From the NCBI GenBank assembly GCA_022836615.1, contig MU405230.1:294446-358445 (forward strand): DNA of 64,000 bases. The letters run 5' to 3'. How positions within the stretch are numbered: position 1 is the stretch's first letter; every line of letters begins with the position of its first letter. Below are positions 33,701 through 45,175 of the stretch, one piece after another. Made by a program: the position numbers and the translations under genes. Source of the stretch: Annulohypoxylon bovei var. microspora (Eukaryota > Ascomycota > Sordariomycetes > Xylariales > Hypoxylaceae). The notes under the pieces were generated by a model, which was given only the letters and a program-made list of their open reading frames with translations, did not search any database and was not told where the DNA came from.

Positions 33701-36284
33701 TTATTCCCTTTTTCTTAGTGGTCGGTATTTTCTTCACCGCTTCCATCCTTCGAGAAACCGAGGCTACTGGCTTCAGACGTAGTAATCAATTTTGCAGGGA
33801 CGTCGGGTACGCTTTATCAGAGCGCACAGTCCCTAAGAGCATACCACCACCTTGTGTCCCGATTAAGTCTGAAAGCTGCAGTACATGCGCCGGCACACTG
33901 TTTACTCTATAGTAATATCTACAATCGATCTTATAGGTCAAGGCAATGACGTGCATATGGCCATGGTCAGATCGGAAGTATCCCGGGTCGACTGACCCAA
34001 GTTGCCAGGTTGTTCAACCGCCGTTACCTTTTAGACAGGAGTTGAGATACCTCCAAATCCGTCCCAAGCAACCCAAGGAACTTTTGGATACAGCAAAATC
34101 GTACCATCGGAGTTCCTATGCTACGTCATGTTTTTCTTCCCGTCGCATTGAGCGATAATATGGCCACCCATTCCAGCTCACAGGTACATAACATGCCTAA
34201 CTTCAACAAGATCGCCCTCTGCAAGAATCGTCAGATCTGCAAGCCGGCTAATCCTCTACATGGTTTTCTTGGCTACTACCCTTCCCGCATCCCGTTGGAC
34301 CCTACTTGTTGGTTTCGGGAAACTAATAAATTCCGGTAACAGATTGATGGGAGCTTCTCCGGACTGCTGCATGAAGCCATGGGCCAGCAGAGACGTTGTC
34401 AAAAAATTCCGATATATCTACGTTGCACTACCTGATGAATAATAATATCATCCTAGAACGTCTATCTTCCTCAAGCCACACCGAAATCGCGCAAACGCAC
34501 AACGTGGTGCGAAGTATGTACGTGCTAGACGCGGCCGGGATACGGAAATTATTGTTAGCCGGCGCGCATCCATTAGTCGAAAGACCACTTGCCGATTTCA
34601 AGACTCATGCATCGTGCTTCGATTCATTTCCCGGATCCATGTTCATCGAGTATGCATATGCTATTATATTCTTGTCATGCGATCTACGGTATCCTCATGA
34701 CAGCTTGCCTATTTTCTTCGTTGTTCCCATACGCCTATAACTTAATTTCAGTGGCATCTTTTTGTTTCTTAGTTCAGCCAAAGAGTATACGCCTTCTCAA
34801 GGAAGTATCACTAGGAGTAGTGTTAACGCCATGGTAAATCTAGCAGAGATGATGGCTTGACAAGTATATGGCCAGTCTTCTCGGCCAGTATATTCGATCT
34901 CAATCGTTGGTATGACTAATATTACGATGGTTTTTTTCGCCCTGGTAACGAGTTTTGAGATTTTGATCAACGTAATCGTGGTTTTATCACATTGCTTATG
35001 AAGAAATCCTAGAATCAGCCGAGAACGCTATATTCACACGGCTTGTGTGTTTTCAGGTACCCATCTTAGCGCGGTGCGCCAGGTTTCTCGTGGGTTTCTA
35101 TCACAAATTACCAGGGGCCTACGCATTATATGCTCGCCAAGGTTTAACCTGTATCTTGCCAACTATTTCAAGCAGTACCTGCAGATTCCTGCAAGCCTCG
35201 TCCCAGAGTTATGGTCGGAAGCATTGGCAACTTACCCGGCGCCGGATCCAGCGGGTTCCTGACGCGAGAGGACGGGGCGATTGTTTCTTTTTCTCGGTGG
35301 AGAGTGTGGAGTGTTTTAGAGGTATAGGTGAACATTCGAAGCCAGACATATGTACTCCTCAATGGACCGTCCTTCTAATTGAGACCATAAAGATTATAAC
35401 ACGCCGCAACCTGCTCATCCGTCGGGGCATTCTTTGGTCGAAGGGGGTTGTGCTGTCAGGATTCGTTCACCCCTGAAGGCTGAACACATAGGCGCGGTGT
35501 CAATAAATCATCCGTCGGTCCGCGCGTCAAACTCGGGTCGTCGGATTTACAGGTTGACTCAAAATGTGGAACTTATAGCAAAATTAGATGCTGCATGGAA
35601 GAGATTGGTTCACTATTTATCTCCTCATTTACTAAATTGCAGGCGTGTGATGCGGCAGTTTAGGCCATTTTTATCGTTTCATGTCTTCTGATGTTGGTCA
35701 ACAAAGCGTCTAGAATCCTGCAATGGGGACAGCGCTTAACGCTCTCCGGACGAAATGTTTTTCTGGCGAGGTAAAGGGCTTCTATTTTATTACGAAACAT
35801 GAAATTTGGGGTTTCTCAGGTAAATTGGATATTAATGCTGTCACTTAAGGATTTGATAGGTAGGTAGAGAATCCAAGAGTCTTCGCATTTCCTATTATAT
35901 TGATAGGAGTCACAGGTCGGCCTCAGACCGGCCTGCGGAGACCCCACAGCGGTGCGAGTCGATCTCGGCAACTCACTAACTGAGTAAGAAGCGGAGTACC
36001 GATGCGGAGTCAGCACGAGCTATCGAACCATATCGTGACCACGACGGCTAGTGCAATCGCGGAATGGTCCCTTCGCTTCCGTATTGCGGGATACGTGAGG
36101 CAGTTAGATGAGAGTCATACTCAGATACCATTACTTTTCTACGATCGCTAGAATGACCGTCTGGCATTCAATTTTACTTGACCGCATCATTGATCTACTT
36201 ACAATTTTGTATCCACAAATGTGGTTTGGTCCAAGTCAGTCCGTGTCATAACCTTGAAAGCATATCTAGTCTATCATCGCTAAG

Positions 36285-37485
36285 ATGCCAAACATCGTCG
36301 TGGTTGGGTAAGCTGGGACAGCGCTTCCCCGCGAAAGACCACAAGGTGCAAAAACTAACGCCGCAAACTGATAGTGCTGGAGTATCCGGTCTTACGTCGG
36401 CGTTCTTATTGTCGAAGCAAAAAGACAATGTTATAACAGTCGTGGCGAAGCATATGCCCGGCGATTATGACATCGAGTATGCCTCGCCGTGGGCTGGCGC
36501 TAACGTCCTGCCTATGGCATCGGCGAAGAACAGCTCTTGGGAGCGTCGCACGTGGCCGGAAATAAAGAGGCTCGCTACCGAGGTGCCCGAGGCCGGGATA
36601 CACCTGCTGAGTAAGTAAACAAGCTAGGCGTAGTGAGAAATCTAGTGAGCCTGAACTGTGTGCACAGAGTCTCGCGTCTACCGCCGAGAGAAAGATATCG
36701 AAACCTTGAGGAAAGGAGGCTACAGTTTCGATGGCCTCTTCGAGGAGAACCCTTGGTACAGGTCCCTATTCGACGACTTCAGGGAGCTCTCTAAGGATGA
36801 GCTCCCTGAGGGTATGGCATCGGGCTGCGAGTTTGGCTCCGCATGCATAAATGTCATGCTGTACATGCCGTGGCTAGTGGGGCAGTGCAGGGCGAACGGT
36901 GTCGTGTTCCGTCGTGGCCAACTGAAGCACATCTCCGAAGCCGCGGCCCTGAGCCACGGCGGCGGGAAAGCTGATGTCATAATCAACACCACGGGGCTGA
37001 TGGCTTCCAGACTTGGAGGGGTCATGGATCAGAAGGTCGTGCCGGTCCGCGGCCAAGTCGTCGTCGTCAGAAACGAGGCGCCGTACATGTTGACCAAATC
37101 CGGCACGGACGACGCCGCTGACGAACTCTGCTACATCATGATGCGGGCCTCCGGCGGCGGCACTATCCTAGGTGGCACCTACCAGAAGGGCCACTGGGAA
37201 AGCCAGCCGGACCCGAACTTCGCCATGCGCATCATGCGGCGGGCAGTGGAAATGATGCCCGAGCTTGCGGGTGGAAAGGGCGTCGCGGGCTTGGACGTCA
37301 TCCGCCATGGGGTAGGTCTCCGTCCGTATAGGGAGGGTGGCGTGAGGATCGAGAAGGAGAACATCGATGATACCTGGGTCGTCCATAACTACGGACATGC
37401 TGGCTGGGGTTACCAGGGTTCGTATGGTTGCGCACAGGACGTTGTTGCACTTGTGGATGAGATCTTGACTCGTCCTCGGCTCTAA
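36285..37485 (+). CDS. D-amino-acid oxidase
   Basis: An FAD enzyme that oxidises D-amino acids to oxo acids, ammonia and hydrogen peroxide, usually in peroxisomes. Exons 36285-36307, 36375-36610 and 36668-37485 (introns 67 and 57 bp) give 358 aa. Splicing of the 23-bp first exon completes the FAD-binding motif VVVGAGVSGLTSAFLL. Further features are ASPWAGANVLPM, the INTTGL block, an arginine in HGVGLRPYREGGVR that aligns with the substrate-carboxylate-binding position, and the C-terminal family signature VHNYGHAGWGYQGSYGC. The chain ends in PRL, which is only a weak variant of the peroxisomal PTS1 tripeptide. No neighbour suggests a pathway. Family assignment is firm; the preferred substrate is unknown, and a D-aspartate oxidase relative cannot be excluded. 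Confidence 0.92.
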
Positions 37486-37972
37486 TTTTGGTGGATATAA
37501 CTGAATATGGCATGGAAGGTACATATGCTTCTCTTGATGTAAAAAAAGGAGGATTGTATCCTACCCCCTTTCACTGTAAACTTGAGCAGCAGCTTTAGTG
37601 AGTGAAGAACTCTAAGATTGCAGTGTATCTTCCTTTTACAAAGACATCCAATACGGAAAAAATGACAATTTACTTATACTTGCCATACTACCTATGTAGT
37701 AGAATGAACATTGAATTTCCAAAAGACAATTCGATGTTAATACCATCTAATAATGGAAGTGAGTAGAGTGCAAGTGCTAAATTGTAACGTGCTGGGGACA
37801 CCTGCCAATTAACAACCTTGCAGGTACCTACCTTTTCAGGTACATACATACTACCTACTACCTAGAGGTACCTAAGGTGCCCACTTTATATAACGTGTCC
37901 ATCTTATGTAATGTCTTACAGCTTCAGCGCGTCAAAACCACTAAAGTTAACTTTACAACATCGACAACCACA
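37486..37972. other. Intergenic region upstream of ALG3
   Basis: AT-rich spacer with a dense cluster of GGTACCT/TACCTAC motifs at about 37821-37880, directly before the ALG3 leader. No gene is seen. Confidence 0.5.
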
Positions 37973-39397
37973 ATGGCGACTAAAAATCCTGGCCTTGTTT
38001 CGCAAGCGGTGACGCTGGTATTTGATGTCGCCAATGGTCGAAGCGCCCTCTCAAAGCTTGTTCCGCCATGCCTATTCATTCTAGATGCAGTGCTTTGCGC
38101 ACTCGTCATATGGAAGATTCCATGTAAGATTCTTGAGCCTTGTCGCATGTCTACCGAGAACAGTCTTGCTTATGGTCTTGTCTTTTGCAGATACCGAGAT
38201 TGATTGGAAGGCATATATGGAACAGATTTCACAATTCGTGTCTGGTGAATACGACTATACCGTCATCAAGGGAGGCACTGGACCCCTCGTTTATCCCGCC
38301 GCCCACGTCTACACATATACCGCCCTATACTATCTAACGGATGAAGGCAAGAATATACTACTTGCGCAAAAGATATTCGCAGTTCTGTATATGGCGACTC
38401 TGGCATTGGTGATGGCCTGCTACTGGAAGGCGAAGGTAGGTCACGAACTATCAAGTAAAAATGCCTAGGTATCTACTAACAAGGCGCCTATAAATAGGTT
38501 CCGCCGTATGTCTTCCCTTTACTGGTCCTCTCAAAGCGACTACACAGTGTCTTCGTGTTGCGCTGCTTCAACGACTGTTTTGCTACGTTTTTTCTCTGGC
38601 TCGCCATATTCCTATTCCAACGACGAGACTGGACCGCTGCTAGCATTGTGTACTCGTGGGGTTTAGGGATCAAAATGTCATTACTACTAATGCTTCCAGC
38701 TGTTGGAGTTGTCTTACTCCTAGGACGGGGATTCTCGGGTAGTTTGAAATGTGCCATGATCATGGTTAACCTTCAAATTGCTATCGCCTCCCCGTTCCTG
38801 CAAGAAAACGCAAAAGGCTACGCCAGCAAAGCCTTCGAGCTAACTAGACAATTCTTCTTCAAATGGACTGTCAATTGGCGTTTCGTGGGAGAAGAAATAT
38901 TTCTCAGCCGACCATTCTCCCTAATGCTCTTGGCTATGCATGCTCTGGTTTTAGCAGGCTTTATCGTCAACAAGTGGCTGAAGCCCGCGAGGAAGCCTCT
39001 CTCCACGATAATCATGCCAATTTTACAGTTCAGTTCGCCTTTCAGCCCCCAAGAGGAGCGTGTAGTGGCATCGCGCGTGACCCCCGAGTATGTGATGACG
39101 ACCATTCTCTCGGCAAACATCATTGGCCTCCTCTTCGCGCGCACTCTGCACTACCAATTTTACTCCTATCTTGCATGGTCCACCCCATACCTTCTCTGGC
39201 GAAGTGGGGCTCACCCCATCGTTCAATATGGGCTCTGGGCTCTTCAAGAATGGGCTTGGAACGTCTTCCCAAGCACTCCTATCAGCTCGTGTGTTGTGGT
39301 TGGCGTTCTCGCTACGACTGTCGCCTTCCTAGCTATCCAGAAGAACGAGAATGCAGCATCGGTACATGGTTCCGCACGCGAACGCAAAAATGCTTAA
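37973..39397 (+). CDS. ALG3: Dolichyl-P-Man:Man5GlcNAc2-PP-dolichol alpha-1,3-mannosyltransferase
   Basis: Alg3 adds the first lumenal mannose (alpha-1,3) to the lipid-linked Man5GlcNAc2 precursor of N-glycans in the ER membrane. Exons 37973-38123, 38191-38435 and 38498-39397 (introns 67 and 62 bp) give 431 aa, the normal fungal size. The protein is polytopic. Family blocks visible are TEIDWKAYMEQISQF, GGTGPLVYPAAHVYTYTALY, LRCFNDCFATFFLWLAIF, GLGIKMSLLLMLPAVGV, FKWTVNWRFVGEEIFLS and the C-terminal FARTLHYQFYSYLAWSTPYL. The start at 37973 is the first ATG in frame with the family N terminus. It ends only 26 bp from the stop of the opposing eIF1AD-like gene. Confidence 0.96.
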
Positions 39398-39423
39398 GTC
39401 CTGTGAAGATAGCCGATGAAAAT

Positions 39424-39881
39424 TCAATCCTCATCTTCAGAATCTGATGGCGGCATCCTTCCCACAGTCGAATCTTCGTACTCGTCCTTGTAGGTAGGCC
39501 GTGGAAACTCCTTTGGCCTAGGCACCGCGTTAGCTTCGCAATCTTCTAGGCAATGTTGAATCAAACTGACCAATAGCTCTGTTTTCGCCATTCCTTTTCA
39601 TTGTGGACTACATTGACGATATCGCCTTCGACTTTCCCCTTTTGTTCCTCGGAGGAAGTCAGCTCTACCAGGACATATCCTCCACGTATGATCCAGATGG
39701 TGTTGCGGAAACGAGCTGCAAGCTCGACGAGCACGGTTTGCCGGTTGGGTAGAGAGCAGGCGTAGAGACTGTTACCCTCGGCCTTGATCACCTTCGCGAT
39801 CGACTGGGTTTTGGTGAGTTGGTCAGGAGGTGTTGTTGACTCTTCCGCAGCTGCGCGTATGTCGCGCCTTGGCCGACCCAT
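39424..39881 (-). CDS. eIF1A-like S1 domain RNA-binding protein (EIF1AD type)
   Basis: A small RNA-binding protein of the EIF1AD family. In animals this family has been linked to late small-ribosomal-subunit maturation; a similar role here is inferred. Exons 39881-39571 and 39517-39424 (53-bp intron, GTCAGT donor, CCTAG acceptor) give 134 aa. The short second exon supplies the conserved WPKEFPRPTY segment and an acidic tail SDSEDED. The S1-like OB fold (about residues 25-95) shows TQSIAKVIKAEGNSLYACSL, VLVELAARFRNTIWIIRGGY and GDIVNVVHNEKEWRKQSYWP. The N terminus MGRPRRDIR is basic. Tail-to-tail with ALG3. Confidence 0.92.
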
Positions 39882-40698
39882 CTTCAGTTGCCGGGCAGTA
39901 GTGGTTCGTTTAGTAGTGGTTCGTTATTTGCAGCGATGCAAGTCTTCCGATGAGCTAGAAGTGTAAGTTACAGAAAATATAACTAGGTAGTTCAAGCATA
40001 ACAAGAATTCCGGGCGAATCTAAATATATATATATAGTGGGGTAGGGGCTAATGCTCTTGCTCCTCCGTAGTTTTACCGATGATATTCTACCTACCACTT
40101 CCCATATAAAGTTTTCCTAATAATTCAATCGAAACATTGAAGCCCATAGTCGCACTTAGCCAAATACTATTAAAGAGAAGGTTCTTCCATCTACGTATCT
40201 TGCAGTAGATATTCAATGTTGCCGTATAAACTTTCTTGCCAGTCAAATACTACCTCGCTCCTTTATCTCTAGTGAGTCATTATTGCAGCCCACGTTTCAT
40301 ATGTCACTATCGCTACTACTGGTTTATTATTGATGTTGCTTTTTTCCCCTACAAAACGTAAGTACCTACATATTTCTTCTACCGATACTAGCCAGATGGA
40401 GATTCTCACCCTCCTTGATGAGGTCGGCTACATATGTACCTATACCTACGGTATGTTTATCCAGGTGCGAGCTGAAGGCGTACATACATTACTCATCATG
40501 TAGTACAAAAGCAATTTTGCCCATCGACCAGGTAATAAAGCCATAGCCAGTTTATGGCCAAAGCTTCACGCCTCACAACACAACGTGTCAGATCGCCTCT
40601 ATCACTACTAGCTTTGACGCGTCAACCTTTTTTTTCTTGTGTATTTTGCATTTTGCATCTTGTGGCCTTCATAACTTCTTCAAGTTAGATTGGCAATC
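39882..40698. promoter_or_regulatory. Divergent promoter region (eIF1AD-like and ankyrin genes)
   Basis: About 800 bp between divergent starts, AT-rich, with a TA dinucleotide run at about 40022-40035 and a poly-T stretch near 40630. No gene is seen. Confidence 0.4.
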
Positions 40699-42966
40699 AT
40701 GACGACTACCTTAAATGATCTACCTACAGAGATCTTATTCAGTATCGCCAACATTTGTGAATATAAGGTCTGCTGGAGGAACTGGAGCAGTCACGACACG
40801 CAGGACATCTTTGCATCGCTAGCCCTTACCAATCGGCGACTTCACGACGTATTTAACCCCATCCTCTGGCGTTTTAATCGTAAACGTGGAACCTATAAAG
40901 AATCTCATGCCTCAGTTCCCTCCGCTGTTGGCTGGGCTACTTTAAGAAATAGGATTGATATTCTTGAGATTGCAGTCAAATATCAACATAGCCTTGGTTC
41001 CTTTCTCGAAAACCATCCTATACAAACCGCCGCTAAACTTGGATACAATGCTATGGTATCTTGGCTACTTGATCACGGGGTGCCCATGGAATGTGTACCC
41101 TGCGACAAAATAATTGTTGATTCACCATTCCCTGTGTTCCGTTGGCCTCAAAATCATGTTTCGACTGCTTACTCAGCCCTATTTACCGCGCTAATATCCG
41201 GCCAACAATCCACCGCCGTATTACTACTATCACGCGGTGCCAAGTACCAGTTCAAGGATGACACGAACACGGCCAAATCAGCTATACACTTCGCTGCTTT
41301 TTACGGGTTATCCGCCGTGGTAGAGTATATGGTTAAGACGATGGGAATCATGGTCCACCAGGAAGACCAAGATGGGATGACGCCTTTACATTACGCAGTT
41401 AAGCGGAACCACAATGAAAAGGCCATCAAGGTACTACTAGATCTTGGTGCCGACATGGACACGGAGCAGTACCACCAGTCTCCTCTTGTTACAGCACTGA
41501 AGAGGGGCAATTTCAGCAATGTGATGATGTTGCTGGATGCTGGGGCAAAAGTCAACCCGACAAGAGATGACCATGAAGCTCCGTTGGTTGTATGTGCATG
41601 CGAGAGCTTTTCTCTCGCCCAGTCCACGAAGTCGTCAGCCCAATATCATGTGCTTCGCAAGATCATTGCGAACGGTGCTATTCTGGATAAATCGTTCAGG
41701 GAAGAAACAGCACTATGCTCGGCTGTCGAAAATGGCACTACTGCAGCTGTTTATGAACTACTCAGAGCAGGAGCTGACGTACAAATCCCCAGGGAGAGAG
41801 ATGGCCTGACACCATTCGATCTGCTCTGGACCACTCAAAGAACTGATGACGAACCCTTTAGAAATTACAATTTCATGGAGGAACTGGGTGACAAAGCAAG
41901 CCTTTTGATTGCAGCAGGCGCTCGCCTAGATACTCGGCATTTCAATAACAAGACTCATGCATATAACAACACCCAGCTAAGAAATGCTGTTGATTATTGT
42001 CTTGCAAGAAGCCCACTGCCGCTACTCGACCTCCTCCGGTTTGCAACACCTCGAAATGTTTGTGACGGATATATCAACGAACTTTTCGAAACCTGCTTAA
42101 AAGATCGGCAGCTTGCACCGGCCAGGATCTTGATGCACCATGGTGCAACTTCTAGCGCAGCAAATGAGCTAGCTTTCGTTTGGGCTACGGAAATAATCAA
42201 GGAGGATGATGGAGGGGTAATAGAAGAAGCCTTCTCCTTCTGTCTAAACATTTTATCAGCCCAACAGATCGAGGAGCTTTTCTTTGTCGCGTTGGAATGC
42301 GCGTGGAGCGACGAACGATGCCAACAGCTCATTGATCGCGGCGCTATATCGTGCTTGAAGGAAACAAATAAGTTTAAACCGTGGCTTCATCTAGCTGTAC
42401 CTCGTGGAAGTAGTGCACTTATACGACGCCTGGTCAAAGCTGGGATGGATATCAATGCCCTGGACGAAGAATATAAAACGCCTATGATGATAGCTTTAGA
42501 GGAGGAATCAGATTGGGAAACAGCCGGACTACTTTTCGAACTCGGGGCAGACCCATTCCATCCTCGTCCAGACGCGGAATGCCGACGGTCTCCGAATACG
42601 TCGACGGAAATTATCTCTCCATTCGAGCTTGCTATACGCAGAAATCACCTGCCCGAGATACGAAGATGGTGGCTTAATACTCCGCCAGAGTCACGGCCGA
42701 CGGGGGAGATCTTGATCCCTCGCGTGCTGAGCAGAGGACCGTGGCACCAAAATTACTTGAAATACTTGCGCAACCAGACCGATAACTGCCTACCAGAAAT
42801 GGTAGACGAGAACCTAGAATGGGGCGAGGGTTGGATAAAGAGGTGCGAGATGCGGAAGTTTGATGAGGGCGAGGAGAAGAAGAGCAGGCTCATGTTTGCG
42901 ATGGACCTGGTGACGATACATCCCTATTCTAATAGGGACGACTACCGCTTCCACTTTTGGGATTGA
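40699..42966 (+). CDS. F-box and ankyrin-repeat protein
   Basis: An intron-less gene for a 755-aa protein; the open frame begins nine bases before the ATG at 40699. The first 50 residues form an F-box-like motif (LNDLPTEILFSIANIC then LALTNRRLHDVFNPILW), which in other proteins contacts Skp1 of SCF ubiquitin ligases. The rest is a string of about nine ankyrin repeats, some well preserved (DGMTPLHYAVKRNHNEKAIK, ALCSAVENGTTAAVYELLRA, PMMIALEEESDWETAGLLFE) and some eroded in the middle. This large class is expanded in filamentous ascomycetes and usually of unknown target. A role in substrate recognition for ubiquitination is inferred from architecture only. Confidence 0.88.
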   Translation: MTTTLNDLPTEILFSIANICEYKVCWRNWSSHDTQDIFASLALTNRRLHDVFNPILWRFNRKRGTYKESHASVPSAVGWATLRNRIDILEIAVKYQHSLGSFLENHPIQTAAKLGYNAMVSWLLDHGVPMECVPCDKIIVDSPFPVFRWPQNHVSTAYSALFTALISGQQSTAVLLLSRGAKYQFKDDTNTAKSAIHFAAFYGLSAVVEYMVKTMGIMVHQEDQDGMTPLHYAVKRNHNEKAIKVLLDLGADMDTEQYHQSPLVTALKRGNFSNVMMLLDAGAKVNPTRDDHEAPLVVCACESFSLAQSTKSSAQYHVLRKIIANGAILDKSFREETALCSAVENGTTAAVYELLRAGADVQIPRERDGLTPFDLLWTTQRTDDEPFRNYNFMEELGDKASLLIAAGARLDTRHFNNKTHAYNNTQLRNAVDYCLARSPLPLLDLLRFATPRNVCDGYINELFETCLKDRQLAPARILMHHGATSSAANELAFVWATEIIKEDDGGVIEEAFSFCLNILSAQQIEELFFVALECAWSDERCQQLIDRGAISCLKETNKFKPWLHLAVPRGSSALIRRLVKAGMDINALDEEYKTPMMIALEEESDWETAGLLFELGADPFHPRPDAECRRSPNTSTEIISPFELAIRRNHLPEIRRWWLNTPPESRPTGEILIPRVLSRGPWHQNYLKYLRNQTDNCLPEMVDENLEWGEGWIKRCEMRKFDEGEEKKSRLMFAMDLVTIHPYSNRDDYRFHFWD

Positions 42967-44632
42967 TCTATTTGATATAATTATCAGTATGTCGATTCGG
43001 ATCCAGCAATAATGGTTATCTACTGGCTTAATGGTCGCTATACGTCTCAATGGGTAGAAGGTTAATGTTAGCCTTGGATATTCTTGCCCTTGTTCTTTAC
43101 ATTCATTCGCTTACTTCATACCATTACGTACCTAGTATATGGTCAGCATTTCAATTTTTTTGACGAAGGATATTCTTGAAAATAAATGCGATTTCAGGGG
43201 GGTTTCAATTACAGCACTAGTCAGACTAGTGTCTTTCAATTCTCAAGTCAGGGGGAGGTTCAGGACCCTATCATTATCGTACTTAGAGTGTATTGAGAAT
43301 ATATTAATAGTTAATGTCAACAAATTTTCGGAATATGCTAGTGACAAGGCATTCATGGATTATATCTTAGGCCTCGTATTTGAATGAGGTGCGAGTTTCG
43401 CAACTAAGAATATCGAATCGCTTAAGAGTTAGATATATGCCCGTCTTATTGATTACTTCTCAACTGTATTGTGAGTGCCTGAACTTGCACCCTTCCGGAG
43501 ACCAACGGGTAGCTATTCTTAATAGCAGCAAGGTTAAGTAGATACCTATTGATAACCCAAGGCGTTCGAGCACCACTTTCGGACGCATCTATCATAGTTA
43601 GCAAACTATTCATAAGGTACCTACTAGCTACATACATAGGTAGGCATGCCATGAATATATCTAGAAATCTACCTCGGTAGTTGTATTGAAGACTTTATAT
43701 ACATATAAGTAGCAGTCACTCGCCGTGTGATTACAAAGTGGAAGTTACAGCAGGTACATTAGGTAATGACCTGAACAGCTCTTTCGCTCCTGCTTGTTCA
43801 TACACATAACCACATGCAATACGTGCTTACCTGAACCTTAGCTAGAGCCTGCCATTACACATATATACCAAAATTATTAGATGAACCTTCCAACAGCAGA
43901 ACAACAGTCATGGCCAAGTGGCAAAACGCGCAGACCTCTATGCTAACACAGAATCTTTAGGGTCTTCGTTCGAAGAGTAAACAAACCACTTGTTGGTTTG
44001 CTGAAAGCCGCACGGGTTGAGACACGACTCCCCGAGTGCAGGCGCTGTTGCCCGTTCTTCGGGTCGAGCTTCGGTAACGAAGAACCTACGTGAAAACGTG
44101 AGGTAAGTAAACCCCCCATCCTACCTACACCTTGACCATGACTGTTGTTCTGCTGTGTCTTCTCCTTAATACACTCATTTAGAGGAATTGCCCATCACCC
44201 AACTTTCCTCCCTTCCTTCATTTTTTTAAATTCTTTTATTTTTTTTAAATGCCTAGGTAGACATAGCATAAGGTATGAGATAGATTTTACACTTTATTGC
44301 GTATACCAAGAAAGTGAGAATAATATTCTAACACCCCTTACATAGAGGCACAGCTACGTATGTGATTCTAACTAATTAATATGGTTGGTCAATTGTGATA
44401 CGTAGTATGTTGCTGGCGTGTAACTGCCATAGCTAATTTCCTATTCTGGACTTCTGTCGACGTCATCGACTAAAGCTGTCTTTCTACATTGCGTCATATA
44501 GAAGACAATATTCATTTCACAGCAATCTACTTATATAACGACATCTACGAGAGTCTAATACCTTAGAATTGGATTACATTAGCAACTTATTAGAAACTTA
44601 TCGAATCTTACCTACGCCACCTATCTCCCAAC
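42967..44632. other. Intergenic region containing a MITE-like element
   Basis: About 1.7 kb of AT-rich spacer with no gene. A non-coding element with terminal inverted repeats occupies 43893-44156. The stretch after it has poly-T/A tracts (about 44220-44250). Confidence 0.5.
43893..44156. mobile_element. MITE-like non-coding element with 26-bp terminal inverted repeats
   Basis: The ends at 43893-43918 and 44131-44156 are inverted repeats that match at 25 of 26 positions, beginning ACAGCAGAACAACAGTCATG on the left. The 264-bp element has no coding frame. Its interior contains further small hairpins (TCTTCG/CGAAGA around 43962-43975, GTTCTTCG/CGAAGAAC around 44054-44084). No convincing target-site duplication is visible next to the ends, so the transposon superfamily cannot be named. 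Confidence 0.6.
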
Positions 44633-45175
44633 ATGGACCCCTCAGGACCGCCGCAACCCCCTAAGAGCACAGCATACGAGACGCAAGGCAACCCAGCGAC
44701 CTCCAACCCTTCAGAGCAGCGCAGCGCGCGGGATCACCCTCACGGCAAAAAGGTCGCGGAACGCGTGCCGCAGGCCCAGTCCTCGGGTCTAGCCGACGCC
44801 ACGCCCTCGAGCCTGGGGTACGGGATCCACGGCGCGCCGGCCGGCGAGGAGAGATACGGCCGCACCCAAGAGCAGGTGGGCAGGGCACAAGAACTCGAGG
44901 GCGAACAGATGCGCGCCCCGGGCGAGGGCGACGTGGCCGGCGCCGTCGAGCGCAAGTCTGGGGCCGCTGGCGAACAGCCCGATTTGGCGGGGGATCTCGA
45001 CCGGTAGGTTTGACGTGGAATGAAGATGGTATATGAGATATTAGGGTAAGAGGATGCTAACGTGTGGAGTAGGAAGAAGCGGGAGCAGGCTTCCATGAGA
45101 GAGGCGGTTAAGGAGCAGAGGAGACGCGGCGAAGCGCCTGATGGAGGGGATGTGAGGGCTGGGGTTGGGACTTGA
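44633..45175 (+). CDS. Small hydrophilic protein of a fungal hypothetical family
   Basis: Exons 44633-45003 and 45073-45175 (69-bp intron with a GCTAAC branch site) encode 157 aa. It is strongly hydrophilic, rich in Gly, Pro, Glu, Gln and Arg and probably intrinsically disordered, with no signal peptide. Recurring family-like blocks are PPQPPKSTAYETQG, RTQEQVGRAQELEGEQM, APGEGDVAGAV and the splice-spanning DLAGDLDRKKREQA. I remember similar uncharacterised small proteins in other ascomycetes, so the gene model is credible, but no function is known. The composition recalls stress-protective hydrophilins, which is only a guess. Confidence 0.75.

Larger units (their letters stand above)
29398..36284. 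other. Gene-poor region, about 6.9 kb
   Basis: No complete gene was found. It contains one protein-like frame without an ATG (29672-29878), a GGGCTGTC tandem repeat (30678-30723), CCTA/TAGG-rich short tracts (for example 31476-31500) and many unrelated short frames between 31.9 and 35.7 kb. The last few hundred bases are the promoter of the D-amino-acid oxidase gene. Confidence 0.5.

Noticed and set aside
31905..35691. Dense series of overlapping plus-strand frames of 60-151 codons
   Set aside because: Low similarity to anything, frequent non-ATG starts, and no intron pattern or codon bias; probably low stop density in one strand.
43911..43975. tRNA-like A-box (TGGCCAAGTGGC) and B-box-like GTTCGAAG at tRNA spacing
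   Set aside because: The acceptor, D and anticodon stems do not pair, and the 5' part is one end of a terminal-inverted-repeat element. It is not a tRNA gene, though a tRNA-derived origin is conceivable.
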